64,000 nucleotides of DNA from Glacieibacterium arshaanense (GCF_004681125.1 NZ_SIHO01000002.1:658562-722561); one strand, 5' to 3'. Positions 42,843-51,373 are shown, counted from the first letter of the stretch. Translations and numbers: made by a program. Notes: generated by a model not told the origin, from the letters alone.

Positions 42843-43934
42843 ATGACTCGTAGGACTTTGACGCGCAGCTTCGTGCAAACTGCCCTGGCGTGCGCCACCG
42901 GGTTGGCGCTGCTCGCGCAGCCCGCGCTGGCGTGCACCTCGCTGGTGTTGGCCGCCAACGACGGCGGGCGCATCTATGGCCGGACGATGGAGTTCGGCAT
43001 TCCGCTGCACTCCCAGGCGATGAAGATGCCGCGCGGCTTTGCCAATGTCGGCATCGGCCCCGATGGCACGCCCGGCAAGGGCAAGAGCTGGAACTCGAAA
43101 TATGCGGTCATTGGTGCCAATGTCTTCGGCATGCCGTTCTACGTCGATGGCATGAACGAAGCCGGGCTCGCCGGCGGCATGCTTAACGCGCCGAACACCG
43201 CGCAGTACCAGGATGTGCCGGCGGGGCAGGAAGCCAACAGCATCGCGCCGCAGCAACTGCTGACCTATGTGCTGACCAATTTCGCCACCGTCGGCGAAGT
43301 GCGTGAGGCGCTCGGCAAGATGTACGTCAGCAACGCACCGATGAAGGCATGGGGCGGTGTGCCGCGCGCCCACATGACGCTGCATGACGCTGCCGGCGGC
43401 AGCATCGTCGTCGAATATCTCGGCGGGCAACTAGTGATCAACGACAATGTCATCGGCGTAATGACCAACGATCCGGCGTTCACCTGGCATCTGGCGAACA
43501 TCGGTAACTATGCCAACCTCAGCGGGCTCGACAAGAAGCCGCTCACCGTCAACGGCCATACGTTCCCGCCGGCGAGCTCGGGCAACGGCCTGCACGGCAT
43601 CCCCGGCAGCATGCTCAGCCCCGACCGCTTCGTGCGCGCGTCATTGTATGTGCTCAACACGCCGACCGATGCCACCACTGATGTGCAGAAGGCCCGCGTC
43701 TGGCATATCCTGAACAACTTCGACATCCCGTACGGGTCGATCTACCTCGATGCGTCGAGCGGCTATGGCGGCGGCGCCAATGCCTATGAATTCACCGAAT
43801 GGACCGTCGTCGCCGACTTGAAGAACAAGACCTACAGCATCCGCTCGTTCGAAAATCCGCAGATCATGACGCTCGACTTCAAGGGCTTCGACCTGAACGG
43901 CAAGACTGTGACCAACCTGCCTTTGCTGAAGTGA
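42843..43934 (+). CDS. Secreted linear-amide C-N hydrolase (choloylglycine hydrolase family)
   Basis: A 363-residue Ntn hydrolase with a signal peptide ending QPALA, so cleavage leaves Cys 31 (CTSLVLAANDGGRIYGRTMEF) as the mature N-terminal residue, which is the nucleophile in bile-salt hydrolases, penicillin V acylases and acyl-homoserine-lactone acylases of this family. YVDGMNEAGLAGGMLN, GGVPRAHMTLHDAAGGSIVVEY and VMTNDPAFTWHLANIGNY hold the conserved Asp/Asn contacts. It should act in the periplasm; substrate unknown. The ATG at 42843 gives a normal signal peptide. Confidence 0.9.
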   Translation: MTRRTLTRSFVQTALACATGLALLAQPALACTSLVLAANDGGRIYGRTMEFGIPLHSQAMKMPRGFANVGIGPDGTPGKGKSWNSKYAVIGANVFGMPFYVDGMNEAGLAGGMLNAPNTAQYQDVPAGQEANSIAPQQLLTYVLTNFATVGEVREALGKMYVSNAPMKAWGGVPRAHMTLHDAAGGSIVVEYLGGQLVINDNVIGVMTNDPAFTWHLANIGNYANLSGLDKKPLTVNGHTFPPASSGNGLHGIPGSMLSPDRFVRASLYVLNTPTDATTDVQKARVWHILNNFDIPYGSIYLDASSGYGGGANAYEFTEWTVVADLKNKTYSIRSFENPQIMTLDFKGFDLNGKTVTNLPLLK

Positions 43935-43958
43935 TCGCTTAGCTGGCCGGGCGCTCCG

Positions 43959-43984
43959 CCGGCGCGCAAGCGCAGTTGCGCCGG
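43959..43984 (-). terminator. Bulged hairpin adjoining the tRNA 3' end
   Basis: On the minus strand CCGGCGCAA pairs with TTGCGCGCCGG (2-nt bulge), ending at the base next to the encoded CCA of the tRNA. There is no U run. It could be a processing or termination signal in the 3' trailer, or serve the convergent amidohydrolase gene. Confidence 0.4.
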
Positions 43985-44058
43985 TGGATGCCCCGCGAGG
44001 GTTCGAACCTCGGTCTCCGCGGCCAAAACGCGGCGTGCTGCCTCTGCACCACGGGGCA
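43985..44058 (-). tRNA. tRNA with Gln anticodon UUG and unusual U73, directly after rtcB
   Basis: A complete 74-nt cloverleaf on the minus strand. Acceptor stem TGCCCCG/CGGGGCA, D arm GTGC/GCAC, anticodon stem CCGCG/CGCGG around loop TTTTGGC (anticodon TTG, Gln), T arm CGAGG-TTCGAAC-CCTCG, and an encoded CCA; all stems pair perfectly. The discriminator is T where bacterial Gln tRNAs normally have G; U73 is usual for Cys. It starts 6 nt after the rtcB stop, same strand, so co-transcription is likely. It may be an ordinary isoacceptor or a specialised substrate of the RNA ligase. Confidence 0.9.
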
Positions 44059-44064
44059 AAAGAC

Positions 44065-45285
44065 TCAGCCCTTGACGTTGACGACCTGTCGCAGCCGGTG
44101 GCGGATCGTCACCAGGTCGCTTTGCGCGGCCATCACCGCGCCAATGTCCTTGTAGGCGGCGGGGCTTTCATCGATGACGTCCTTGTCAAGCCGCGCTTCG
44201 ATGCCGGTCATCGCCGCCGCATGGTCGGCAAGGCTGATGGACTTCTTGGCCGCGCCCCGCGACATCTTGCGGCCCGCGCCATGGCTGCACGACTGGAAGC
44301 TGGCGGGATTGCCCAGCCCTTCGACGATGAACGAGCCGGTGCCCATGCTGCCCGGAATGATGCCGAGGTCGCCCACCCGCGCCCGTACCGCGCCCTTGCG
44401 CGTCACCAGCACATTTTCGCCGAAATGCGCTTCGCGGCTGACGTAATTGTGGTGGCAGTTGACGGCTTCCTCGGTCACCGCGAACGCCGGCAGGAACGGC
44501 GCGATGGCGCGCAGCACCGCCGCCATCATCAGCTCGCGGTTGACGCGGGCATAGCGCTGCGCCCAGCTGACGGCTGCCCAATAGTCATCGAAATGGTCGG
44601 TGCCTTCGGGGAAATAGCCGAGGTCGGCATCGGGCAGGTTGATAAACCACTTGCGCATGTCCTGCTTCGCCAGCTCGATGAAATAGCTGCCGAAGCGGTT
44701 GCCGACGCCGCGCGAGCCGCTATGCAGCATCACCCATAGCGCGTCGCTTTCATCGAGGCAGACCTCGATGAAATGATTGCCGGTGCCGAGCGAGCCGAGG
44801 TGGTTCGCGGTGTTAAATGCCTTGGCGCGCGGATGCTTTTCGATGATCGCGTCATATTCGGCCGCCATCGTGCGCCACGCCTGCGCCTGCGCTTCGGGGA
44901 CATTGTGCCACGCGCCGCGGTCGCCGCGGCCGCCGTTGTCGGTGCGGCCGTGCGGTACCGCCTTTTCGATGGCGGTGCGCATCGCATGCAGGTTGTCGGG
45001 CAGCTGGTCGGCGCGGGCGGTGGTGCGCACCGCCATCATGCCGCACCCGATGTCGACACCGACCGCGGCGGGAATGATCGCGCCCTTGGTGGCGATGACG
45101 CTGCCGATGGTGGCGCCCTGGCCCCAGTGGACGTCGGGCATGCCGGCGATATGGCCGTGGATGAACGGCAGGCTGGCGACATTGCGCAGCTGGTCCATGG
45201 CCTGCGGCTCGAACGGCAGATGGCTGTCCCACAGCTTGAGCGGGGCGCCGGCGGTCAGGTGGTGCGAATAAAGCTGGGTGGTCAT
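44065..45285 (-). CDS. rtcB: RNA-splicing/repair ligase RtcB
   Basis: A 406-residue GTP- and Mn-dependent RNA ligase joining 2',3'-cyclic phosphate (or 3'-phosphate) to 5'-OH ends. Metal ligands appear in VGVDIGCGMM (Asp 78, Cys 81), GTGNHFIE (His 171), HSGSRGVGN (His 188) and NCHHNYV (276-282), and the guanylylated His in SHGAGRKMSR (335). Length equals the E. coli enzyme. No rtcA, rtcR or prfH gene is nearby; instead a tRNA follows 6 nt later and a hairpin covers part of the SD. The DUF347 gene lies 230 nt upstream on the same strand. Confidence 0.96.
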   Translation of the reverse strand: MTTQLYSHHLTAGAPLKLWDSHLPFEPQAMDQLRNVASLPFIHGHIAGMPDVHWGQGATIGSVIATKGAIIPAAVGVDIGCGMMAVRTTARADQLPDNLHAMRTAIEKAVPHGRTDNGGRGDRGAWHNVPEAQAQAWRTMAAEYDAIIEKHPRAKAFNTANHLGSLGTGNHFIEVCLDESDALWVMLHSGSRGVGNRFGSYFIELAKQDMRKWFINLPDADLGYFPEGTDHFDDYWAAVSWAQRYARVNRELMMAAVLRAIAPFLPAFAVTEEAVNCHHNYVSREAHFGENVLVTRKGAVRARVGDLGIIPGSMGTGSFIVEGLGNPASFQSCSHGAGRKMSRGAAKKSISLADHAAAMTGIEARLDKDVIDESPAAYKDIGAVMAAQSDLVTIRHRLRQVVNVKG

Positions 45286-45294
45286 GGGTCGTCT

Positions 45295-45315
45295 CCCTGA
45301 TGGACTGGATCAGGG
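45295..45315 (-). promoter_or_regulatory. Hairpin covering the rtcB Shine-Dalgarno
   Basis: Read on the minus strand, CCCTGAT and ATCAGGG form a perfect 7-bp stem around CCAGTCC. The GGG at the end of the second arm is part of the rtcB SD (GGGAG, 7 nt before the ATG), so folding would limit ribosome access. A second stem, GCTGCGCCC/GGGCGCAGC at 45382-45408, lies further upstream. Confidence 0.5.
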
Positions 45316-45515
45316 GCGCGTCGCCGGTAGGAGAGGGTGGAGTCCGCGTGTCTGGTCGCGGTTCAAACTGTCTGCTGCTGCGCTGCGCCCCGGTGCGACG
45401 GGCGCAGCACAAAGGCTGCTACCGCCGCGAGGTGGTTGGCCTTTTTTGACTCAATATGGTGCAGTAAGCAGTCATGGCGGCGGCGAATATGCCCGTCGCG
45501 CCGACTTGGCAAGCG

Positions 45516-46289
45516 TTAATTTCGCGCAACGCTTTCGCTGCCGCGGCGGCGGTGGACCAGCGCATAGACAATGACAAACACCAGCCCGAGCCCGGCCGAG
45601 GCCACAAACGTGCCCAGCCCGAGCCCGCCTTCCGCCTGTTCTTTGGTCAGGAAATCGCCCGCTGTCGCCCCGAGCGGATGGACGATGACGATCGCCGCCC
45701 AGTAGAAGATTTCCTTCTGGTTGGGGGCGAAGCGCTGCAGCCCCGCGACCAACGTCAGCAGTACCGCCAGTAGCGCCGAAGAGCCGGCAAAGCCCAGCCC
45801 CGATTCGTCGGCGATATAGTCGCCGAACGCCGTGCCAAGCGTGCTCGCGACCAGAATGCCGACCCAGTAGAGCACTTCGGACGACTTCGGCAGGCGCCCG
45901 GTTTCGGTCAGCCGGCTGCCGCTGAACTTCCACGCCGCGAACACCAGCGCCAGCACGCCAAGCAGCAGTGCCGAGCCCGACGCATAGCCCAGTTCGAACG
46001 TTCGCGTCATGGCGTCGGCGATCGTCGTGCCGGTGGTGCTGGTGGCGATGATCACCGCCCAGTAATAGGCGGGCTGGTCGCCGGGGCTGCGCACTTGGAA
46101 GAACAGCGCGACGGCGAATAGCGCAAGGAAGATCGCGGTGGCGGCCAGATAGCCGAGGTTGAGCCCCATCGACAGCATGTCGCCGCCGGTCTCGCCGAAG
46201 ATCGTCGCGGCAATCAGCAGCAGCCAATAATAGCCGTCGAGCTTCGGGATTTTGCGGAAGGGCGAGGTCAGCGCGATGTTGTCGGTCAT
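45516..46289 (-). CDS. DUF347/COG4705 repeat membrane protein
   Basis: A 257-residue inner-membrane protein made of four internal repeats, each a TM pair starting with an aromatic-Trp motif: YYWLLLIAATIFGETGGDML, YYWAVIIATSTTGTTIADAM, LYWVGILVASTLGTAFGDYI and FYWAAIVIVHPLGATAGDFL. The recurring TxGxTxGD pattern defines DUF347. Function unknown; some relatives are annotated as membrane-anchored proteins without evidence. Between purQ and rtcB on the same strand. The short C-terminus is Arg-rich. Confidence 0.85.
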   Translation of the reverse strand: MTDNIALTSPFRKIPKLDGYYWLLLIAATIFGETGGDMLSMGLNLGYLAATAIFLALFAVALFFQVRSPGDQPAYYWAVIIATSTTGTTIADAMTRTFELGYASGSALLLGVLALVFAAWKFSGSRLTETGRLPKSSEVLYWVGILVASTLGTAFGDYIADESGLGFAGSSALLAVLLTLVAGLQRFAPNQKEIFYWAAIVIVHPLGATAGDFLTKEQAEGGLGLGTFVASAGLGLVFVIVYALVHRRRGSESVARN

Positions 46290-46310
46290 GTTTCCCCCCG
46301 AAAACGATGG

Positions 46311-46976
46311 TTAACCAAGCGCGGCGAGCAACCCTTCGAACATCCGTCGCCCGTCGGTGCCGCCCTGTTCGGCTTCGATAAGCCGTTCCGGATGCGGCAT
46401 CAAGCCGAGCACATTGCCCTGCGCATTGACGACGCCAGCAATATCGCGTGCCGAGCCGTTGACCGGTTCGGCGTAGCGGAACACGACGCGGCCTTCGCCT
46501 TCGAGCCGGTCGAGCGTTTCGGCATCGGCGAAATAATTGCCGTCATGGTGCGCGACCGGGATCGTGATGGTGGCGCCGGCGTCATAGCGGCTGGAAAACA
46601 TCGTCTGGCTGTTGGCGACGGTCAGCTTGACGTCGCGGCAGACGAAATCGAGACCGGCGTTGCGCATCAGCGCGCCGGGCAGCAGCCCCGCTTCGGTCAG
46701 CACCTGGAAGCCGTTGCAGACGCCGAGCACCGCGACACCGCGGGCGGCGGCGGCGATGACTTCGGCCATCACCGGCGAGCGCGCACTCATCGCGCCCGAG
46801 CGCAGATAGTCGCCATACGAAAAACCGCCTGGCAGCGCGATCAGGTCGACGCCTTCGGGCAGTGCGGTTTCGCGGTGCCAGACCATCGTCGGCGCAGTGC
46901 CGGTGACGTCGCGGATTGCCACCGCAAGATCACGGTCGCAATTCGAACCGGGGAAGACGATGACCGCCGACTTCAC
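46311..46976 (-). CDS. purQ: Phosphoribosylformylglycinamidine synthase, glutaminase subunit
   Basis: A 221-residue class I glutamine amidotransferase subunit of FGAM synthase. [15 protein letters not shown] opens the domain; [11 protein letters not shown] carries the nucleophile Cys, and [12 protein letters not shown] and [10 protein letters not shown] the His-Glu partners. It starts with GTG at 46976, overlapping the purS TGA (GTGA). It supplies ammonia for step four of purine synthesis together with PurS and PurL; purL is not in the window. Confidence 0.95.
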   Translation of the reverse strand: MKSAVIVFPGSNCDRDLAVAIRDVTGTAPTMVWHRETALPEGVDLIALPGGFSYGDYLRSGAMSARSPVMAEVIAAAARGVAVLGVCNGFQVLTEAGLLPGALMRNAGLDFVCRDVKLTVANSQTMFSSRYDAGATITIPVAHHDGNYFADAETLDRLEGEGRVVFRYAEPVNGSARDIAGVVNAQGNVLGLMPHPERLIEAEQGGTDGRRMFEGLLAALG

Positions 46977-47203
46977 GCGACTTCGACCTTGAAGTTTTCG
47001 ATGACGGTGTTCGCCAGCAACTTGCGGCACATCTCGTCGATGCTTTCGCGCGGCGTGCCGTCGGCGAGCTCGAGTTCGATGAACTTGCCCTGGCGGACGC
47101 CCTCGACACCGCCGAAGCCGAGATTTTCGAGCGCATGCTGGATGGCGCGACCCTGCGGATCGAGCACGCCGGGCTTCAACGTCACGTAAACACGGGCTTT
47201 CAT
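46973..47203 (-). CDS. purS: Phosphoribosylformylglycinamidine synthase subunit PurS
   Basis: A 76-residue bridging subunit that joins PurQ to PurL in FGAM synthase. [30 protein letters not shown] and [11 protein letters not shown] are diagnostic. The ATG at 47203 is chosen over an in-frame start at 47296 because it gives the standard N-terminus. Translationally coupled to purQ. Upstream lies a divergent MFS gene that separates it from purC. Confidence 0.95.
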   Translation of the reverse strand: MKARVYVTLKPGVLDPQGRAIQHALENLGFGGVEGVRQGKFIELELADGTPRESIDEMCRKLLANTVIENFKVEVA

Positions 47204-47344
47204 GGGCGGCTCTTTCTGGCGGCGAGTCTGCTGGGCGCGCTTATGCGCAAAGCCACGCGCAAACTCAAGTGCGGCGGGCGCAAAGCAGCCATGCATTTCG
47301 TCGCGCCGGTTGACACTCTGGCAGCCTCACTGCAAGTTCCGGCC

Positions 47345-48583
47345 ATGGCTCGAAATTCTCCCGCTCCCCTGCAAGCAACGCTCTCGATCGGCCTGACGGT
47401 TCTGGTCGGCGTCGCGGTCATGCTCAACTATGTCGATCGCGGCGCGGTGTCGATCGCGGCACCGCTGATCAAGGACGAAATGGGGCTGTCGGCGACCGGC
47501 TATGGCTATGCCGTGTCGGCGTTTTTCTGGACCTATGTGCCGATGTTGTTGATCGCCGGCTGGCTGGCGGACAAGATTTCGGTTTACTGGCTGATGGCCG
47601 CTGGCGTCGGCATCTGGGCGCTGGCGACGTTGCTCACCGGCTTCACTGGCGGGCTGGTGTCGCTGGTCATCATGCGGCTGGCAATGGGCGTAGGCGAGGG
47701 CGTCGCCTTCCCCGCCGCGTCGAAACTGATGGCGCGCGCCCCCGATGCGCGGCGCGGCGTCGCCAATATCGCGATTGCCGGTGGGCTCGCTATGGGCCCG
47801 CTGGTCGGCACGCTGGCGGGCGGTGCGATCATGGAAAGCTTCGGCTGGCGCCCGATGTTCTTCATCTTCGGCGCGGTGACGTTGCTGTGGCTGCTACCGT
47901 GGTACCGCATCCGCCACCAGGTCGATGTGCCGCTGCCCGACGAGCATCTCGCGGTGTCGGCAACCTATGGCCAGGTGCTGCGCACGCCGTCGCTATGGGC
48001 GATGTCGGCAATCCATTTCACCGGCACCTACGCGCTGTATTTCGTCATCGCCTGGCTGCCATTGTTCCTCGTCAAGGCGCGCGGCTACTCGATTACCGAC
48101 ATGGTGCTGCTGACCTCGATGTTCTATGCCGGGCAGACGCTCGCTGCAGTGATGGCAGGGGTGCTCACCGACCGCGCCATCGCCAAAGGCCGCTCGCCGT
48201 CGCACGTGCGGCGCTACTCGATGATCATACTCTACACGATCGCGGCGTTCGGCGTCATCGCCATCGGGCAAGTGCAATCGACGCCGGCGCTGGTGTTCTG
48301 GCTGCTGCTCACCAGCCTGTGCTACGGCGCCAACACCGGCTTCCTGTTCAGCGTCGCACAGATGCTCGCCGGCCCGGCATCGGCCGGCCGTTGGACCGGC
48401 GTGCAAAGCGCCATCGGCAACCTTGCAGGCATCACCGGCCCGGTCATCACCGGCATGATCGTCGACAAGGCCGGCTACGGCCCGGCATTCTACCTGACCG
48501 CCGCGATCATCATCGGCGGCGTGATCGCCTTCGCCGTTGGCGTGCCGCGCATCGAACCCATCAAATGGGGAAAGCGCGGCTGA
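47345..48583 (+). CDS. MFS transporter (anion:cation symporter-like)
   Basis: A 412-residue, 12-TM permease. LNYVDRGAVSIAAPLIKDEMGLSATGYGYAVSAFFWTYVPMLLIAGWLADKIS has the helix-1 DR motif and motif A of the ACS family (hexuronate, dicarboxylate and vitamin transporters); GVGEGVAFPAASKLMARAPDARRG is the helix-4/5 loop. Substrate not readable. It is on the plus strand between purS and purC, ending 3 nt before the purC stop. I use the ATG at 47345; the frame is open upstream over purS. Confidence 0.87.
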   Translation: MARNSPAPLQATLSIGLTVLVGVAVMLNYVDRGAVSIAAPLIKDEMGLSATGYGYAVSAFFWTYVPMLLIAGWLADKISVYWLMAAGVGIWALATLLTGFTGGLVSLVIMRLAMGVGEGVAFPAASKLMARAPDARRGVANIAIAGGLAMGPLVGTLAGGAIMESFGWRPMFFIFGAVTLLWLLPWYRIRHQVDVPLPDEHLAVSATYGQVLRTPSLWAMSAIHFTGTYALYFVIAWLPLFLVKARGYSITDMVLLTSMFYAGQTLAAVMAGVLTDRAIAKGRSPSHVRRYSMIILYTIAAFGVIAIGQVQSTPALVFWLLLTSLCYGANTGFLFSVAQMLAGPASAGRWTGVQSAIGNLAGITGPVITGMIVDKAGYGPAFYLTAAIIIGGVIAFAVGVPRIEPIKWGKRG

Positions 48584-48586
48584 CGT

Positions 48587-49366
48587 TTACTTGCCGCGCG
48601 ACTTCCGATGCTCGTCCATGTCGAGCACGGTCGATACCGTCCCATCGGTCAGCAGGCCCAGGCGACGCGCGACTTCCTGATAGGCTTCGGCTTCGCCACC
48701 GAGGTCGCGGCGGAAGCGGTCCTTGTCGAGCTTTTCGTCGGTCTTCAGGTCCCACAACCGGCAGCCGTCGGGGCTGATTTCATCGGCCAGGATGATGCGG
48801 CTGAAGTCGCCGTCGAACAACCGGCCGAACTCGAGCTTGAAGTCGACAAGGCGGATGCCGACGCCGGCGAATAGGCCGGCCATGAAGTCGTTGATGCGGA
48901 TCGCCATGTCGGCGATGTCGTGCATTTCGTCTTGTGTCGCCCAGCCGAACGCCGAGATGTGCTCGTCGGTGATCAGCGGATCGCCGAGCGCGTCATCCTT
49001 GTAATAATATTCGAGGATGGTGCGCGGCAGCGTCGCGCCTTCTTCCAGCCCGAAGCGCTTCGCCAGCGAACCGGCCACGACATTGCGGACGACGACTTCG
49101 ATCGGCACGATTTCGACCTGGCGCACCAGCTGCTCGCGCATGTTGAGGCGGCGGATGAAGTGCGTCGGGATGCCGATGGTGCCAAGCAGCGTGAACAAAT
49201 GTTCGGAGATGCGGTTGTTGAGCACGCCCTTGCCCGAAATCGTGCCCTTTTTCTGCGCGTTGAACGCTGTCGCATCGTCCTTGAAATACTGGATGATGGT
49301 GCCGGGTTCGGGGCCCTCATACAGAATCTTGGCCTTGCCTTCGTAGATCTGGCGGCGGCGGGTCAT
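48587..49366 (-). CDS. purC: SAICAR synthetase
   Basis: A 259-residue ATP-dependent ligase joining Asp to CAIR in purine synthesis. [37 protein letters not shown] is the N-terminal nucleotide-binding part, [21 protein letters not shown] and [22 protein letters not shown] the substrate site. AGGAGG lies 9 nt before the ATG at 49366, so the longer frame to 49567 is discarded. Usually next to purSQ in this group; here an MFS gene intervenes. Confidence 0.96.
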   Translation of the reverse strand: MTRRRQIYEGKAKILYEGPEPGTIIQYFKDDATAFNAQKKGTISGKGVLNNRISEHLFTLLGTIGIPTHFIRRLNMREQLVRQVEIVPIEVVVRNVVAGSLAKRFGLEEGATLPRTILEYYYKDDALGDPLITDEHISAFGWATQDEMHDIADMAIRINDFMAGLFAGVGIRLVDFKLEFGRLFDGDFSRIILADEISPDGCRLWDLKTDEKLDKDRFRRDLGGEAEAYQEVARRLGLLTDGTVSTVLDMDEHRKSRGK

Positions 49367-49633
49367 GGCTCTGGCCTCCTTCGGGGCGGCACGCCGCCAA
49401 GCGAAGCGACGCGCGAAAAGACAAATCGCCCCGGACGCCAGCGAAAATCGCGCGCGGCCGAGGCGGACGCTGGCGACCATAGCGCGACGCCCGCACAATG
49501 ACAATGATTCTGCAACACCGACACTGTCCGAGACGCCTTTTGCGAGCCCGTCGCGACAATCGCGCACATGGGCGTTGAAGGAACCGCCCGCGCTCTCTAT
49601 CTACAGGCCATCAGTTTAGCGGAGACCGACGCC

Positions 49634-49951
49634 ATGACCACTTTCGACAAGCGCGAAAGCGCCTTTGAGGACAAGTTCGCCCATGATGCGGACATGCAGT
49701 TCAAGGTCAATGCACGCCGCAACAAGCTGCTCGGCATGTGGGCGGCCGAACGCCTGAAACTCACCCCCGAAGAAGCCGATGCCTATGCCAAGTCGGTGAT
49801 CGCCGCCGATTTCGAGGAAGTCGGCGACGAAGACGTGTTCCGCAAGGTGTTCGGCGACATTACCGCCGCCGGCGTGCCGGTCACCGAACATGAAGTGCGC
49901 GCCCAGATGGACGCGCTGCTCGACACCGCCAAACGCCAGATCATGGCGTGA
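49634..49951 (+). CDS. DUF1476 protein, F1-ATPase inhibitor zeta-like
   Basis: A 105-residue helical protein: MTTFDKRESAFEDKFAHDADMQFKVNARRNKLLGMWAAERLKLTPEEADAYAKSVI is the DUF1476 signature. The family includes the zeta subunit that inhibits F1-ATP hydrolysis in Paracoccus and other Alphaproteobacteria. The ATG at 49634 has GGAG 9 nt upstream. Divergent from purC and followed by bolA. Confidence 0.88.
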   Translation: MTTFDKRESAFEDKFAHDADMQFKVNARRNKLLGMWAAERLKLTPEEADAYAKSVIAADFEEVGDEDVFRKVFGDITAAGVPVTEHEVRAQMDALLDTAKRQIMA

Positions 49952-49976
49952 GGCGGAAGGGCGCCGGAATTTCAGA

Positions 49977-50225
49977 ATGGCGATGACCGCCGAAGCCATC
50001 GAATCGGCGATTCGCGCCGCGCTACCCGATGCCGAGGTGGTGATCACCGACCTCGCCGGTGACGGCGACCATTACGCAGCGCGCGTGACCAGCGCGGCGT
50101 TCGCCGGCGTGCCGCGCGTGCGCCAGCACCAGATGGTCTACAACGCGCTCGGCGGCCGCATGGGCGGCGAGCTGCACGCGCTGCAACTGACCACGTCAAT
50201 CCCCGCTTCCGGAGACAAGGCATGA
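49977..50225 (+). CDS. BolA family protein
   Basis: An 82-residue BolA/IbaG-fold protein: [71 protein letters not shown] covers the whole class II domain, including the loop before strand beta-2 and the His used in cluster sharing with glutaredoxins. I use the ATG at 49977 (GGAA 7 nt upstream); a second ATG 6 nt later would also serve. Overlaps grxD by ATGA, the classic BolA-monothiol glutaredoxin pair. Confidence 0.9.
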   Translation: MAMTAEAIESAIRAALPDAEVVITDLAGDGDHYAARVTSAAFAGVPRVRQHQMVYNALGGRMGGELHALQLTTSIPASGDKA

Positions 50226-50557
50226 CTGATCCCGTCCAGGCCCGTATCGCGCACCTCGTGGGCAACAACGACGTCGTCCTGTTCATGAAGGGCACGCCGC
50301 TGTTCCCGCAGTGCGGCTTTTCATCGACCGCGGTGCAAATTCTCGACCGGCTCGGTGTCAACCAGTACGAAAGCGTCGATGTGCTGAGCGATCCCGAAGT
50401 CCGTGCTGGCATCAAGACCTACTCCGACTGGCCAACGGTGCCGCAGCTCTACGTGAAGGGCGAATTCGTCGGTGGTTCCGACATCATGATGGAAATGTAT
50501 TCGAGCGGCGAACTCGACGCGATGCTCGACGAGCTCGGCGTCGCGCGCGAAGATTGA
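50222..50557 (+). CDS. grxD: Monothiol glutaredoxin (Grx4/GrxD type)
   Basis: A 111-residue single-domain monothiol glutaredoxin. [26 protein letters not shown] contains the CGFS active site and [29 protein letters not shown] the glutathione site. Such proteins bind a [2Fe-2S] cluster with a BolA partner and move it to apo-proteins. Its start overlaps bolA, so the two are translated together. Confidence 0.96.
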   Translation: MTDPVQARIAHLVGNNDVVLFMKGTPLFPQCGFSSTAVQILDRLGVNQYESVDVLSDPEVRAGIKTYSDWPTVPQLYVKGEFVGGSDIMMEMYSSGELDAMLDELGVARED

Positions 50558-50590
50558 TCCGGCGCGCATTTCCAGCCCTGAAGCCTGCCG

Positions 50591-51373
50591 ATGACGACCC
50601 CGCCGGTTCCTGCCGCGCTTGATCCGGCACGCGCGCTCGACGCGACACGTGAATCGGTGGCGCGCGACGGCAGCATCTATCTGCCGATTGCCGGGGCGTT
50701 CGTGCTGCTGCCGCAACTCGGCGCCATGCTGTTCGGCGCGCAGATGCCGGCCACCACCGATGCCATGATGAAGCTGCTGACCGCCACGCCGTGGCCGCTG
50801 CTGCTCAGCCTGCTGGTGCCGGCGTTCATCGGGCTGATTGCCGACCTGACGATCTCGCGCCTGGTCATCGACGCTGCCGATGGTCGCGCCACGCCGCCAC
50901 GCACCGCGCTGCTGCTGGCACTGCGCGCCTGGCCGCTGTTGCTGCTGGCGTTTGCGTCGCTGTTCATCGCCGTCATGGGTGTGGCACTTCTTGCAACGCC
51001 GCTCGGCATGACCGCAGCGCTACTTATCGCGATGCCGATCGGGCTGGTGCTGATGGCGCGGATGCTGCCGCTGATTCCGCTGCTCAGCGTCGAACCACGC
51101 GCGCCGTTCGATGCGCTGCAACGCAGTTGGGCACTCGGCATCGGCAACGGCTGGCGGCTGTTCGGCGTCGCACTGGTGCTGCGTATGGTAATATTGATCG
51201 TCTCGGCCTTCGGCGGCGTTGTTGGCGGCGGCCTCGGTCAATTGTTCGGCGGCGGCCTGGGCCGCTTTGTGCAACTGGCGTTGCCCGCGGCGGCTGTGAC
51301 CGCGATGTCGGTGGTGACATCGGTGCTGGTGGCACATGTGTATTTGCAGTTACGCGGTCGGGCGCTGGCTTAA
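50591..51373 (+). CDS. Hypothetical membrane protein (YciC/GDPD-anchor-like)
   Basis: A 260-residue polytopic protein with about six hydrophobic segments: IYLPIAGAFVLLPQLGAMLFG, LLLSLLVPAFIGLIADLTIS, LLLLAFASLFIAVMGVALLA, ALLIAMPIGLVLMARML, WRLFGVALVLRMVILIVSAF and a C-terminal one. LLSVEPRAPFDALQRSWALGIGNGWRLFGV is reminiscent of membrane domains related to YciC and the GDPD N-terminal region. Family assignment is weak. It follows grxD after 33 nt and ends at the edge of a REP-like repeat. Confidence 0.65.
   Translation: MTTPPVPAALDPARALDATRESVARDGSIYLPIAGAFVLLPQLGAMLFGAQMPATTDAMMKLLTATPWPLLLSLLVPAFIGLIADLTISRLVIDAADGRATPPRTALLLALRAWPLLLLAFASLFIAVMGVALLATPLGMTAALLIAMPIGLVLMARMLPLIPLLSVEPRAPFDALQRSWALGIGNGWRLFGVALVLRMVILIVSAFGGVVGGGLGQLFGGGLGRFVQLALPAAAVTAMSVVTSVLVAHVYLQLRGRALA

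Noticed and set aside
45286..45515. Sigma-54 (RtcR-type) promoter upstream of rtcB
   Set aside because: No TGGCAC-N5-TTGC pattern is present in this gap on the relevant strand, and no rtcR gene is adjacent.
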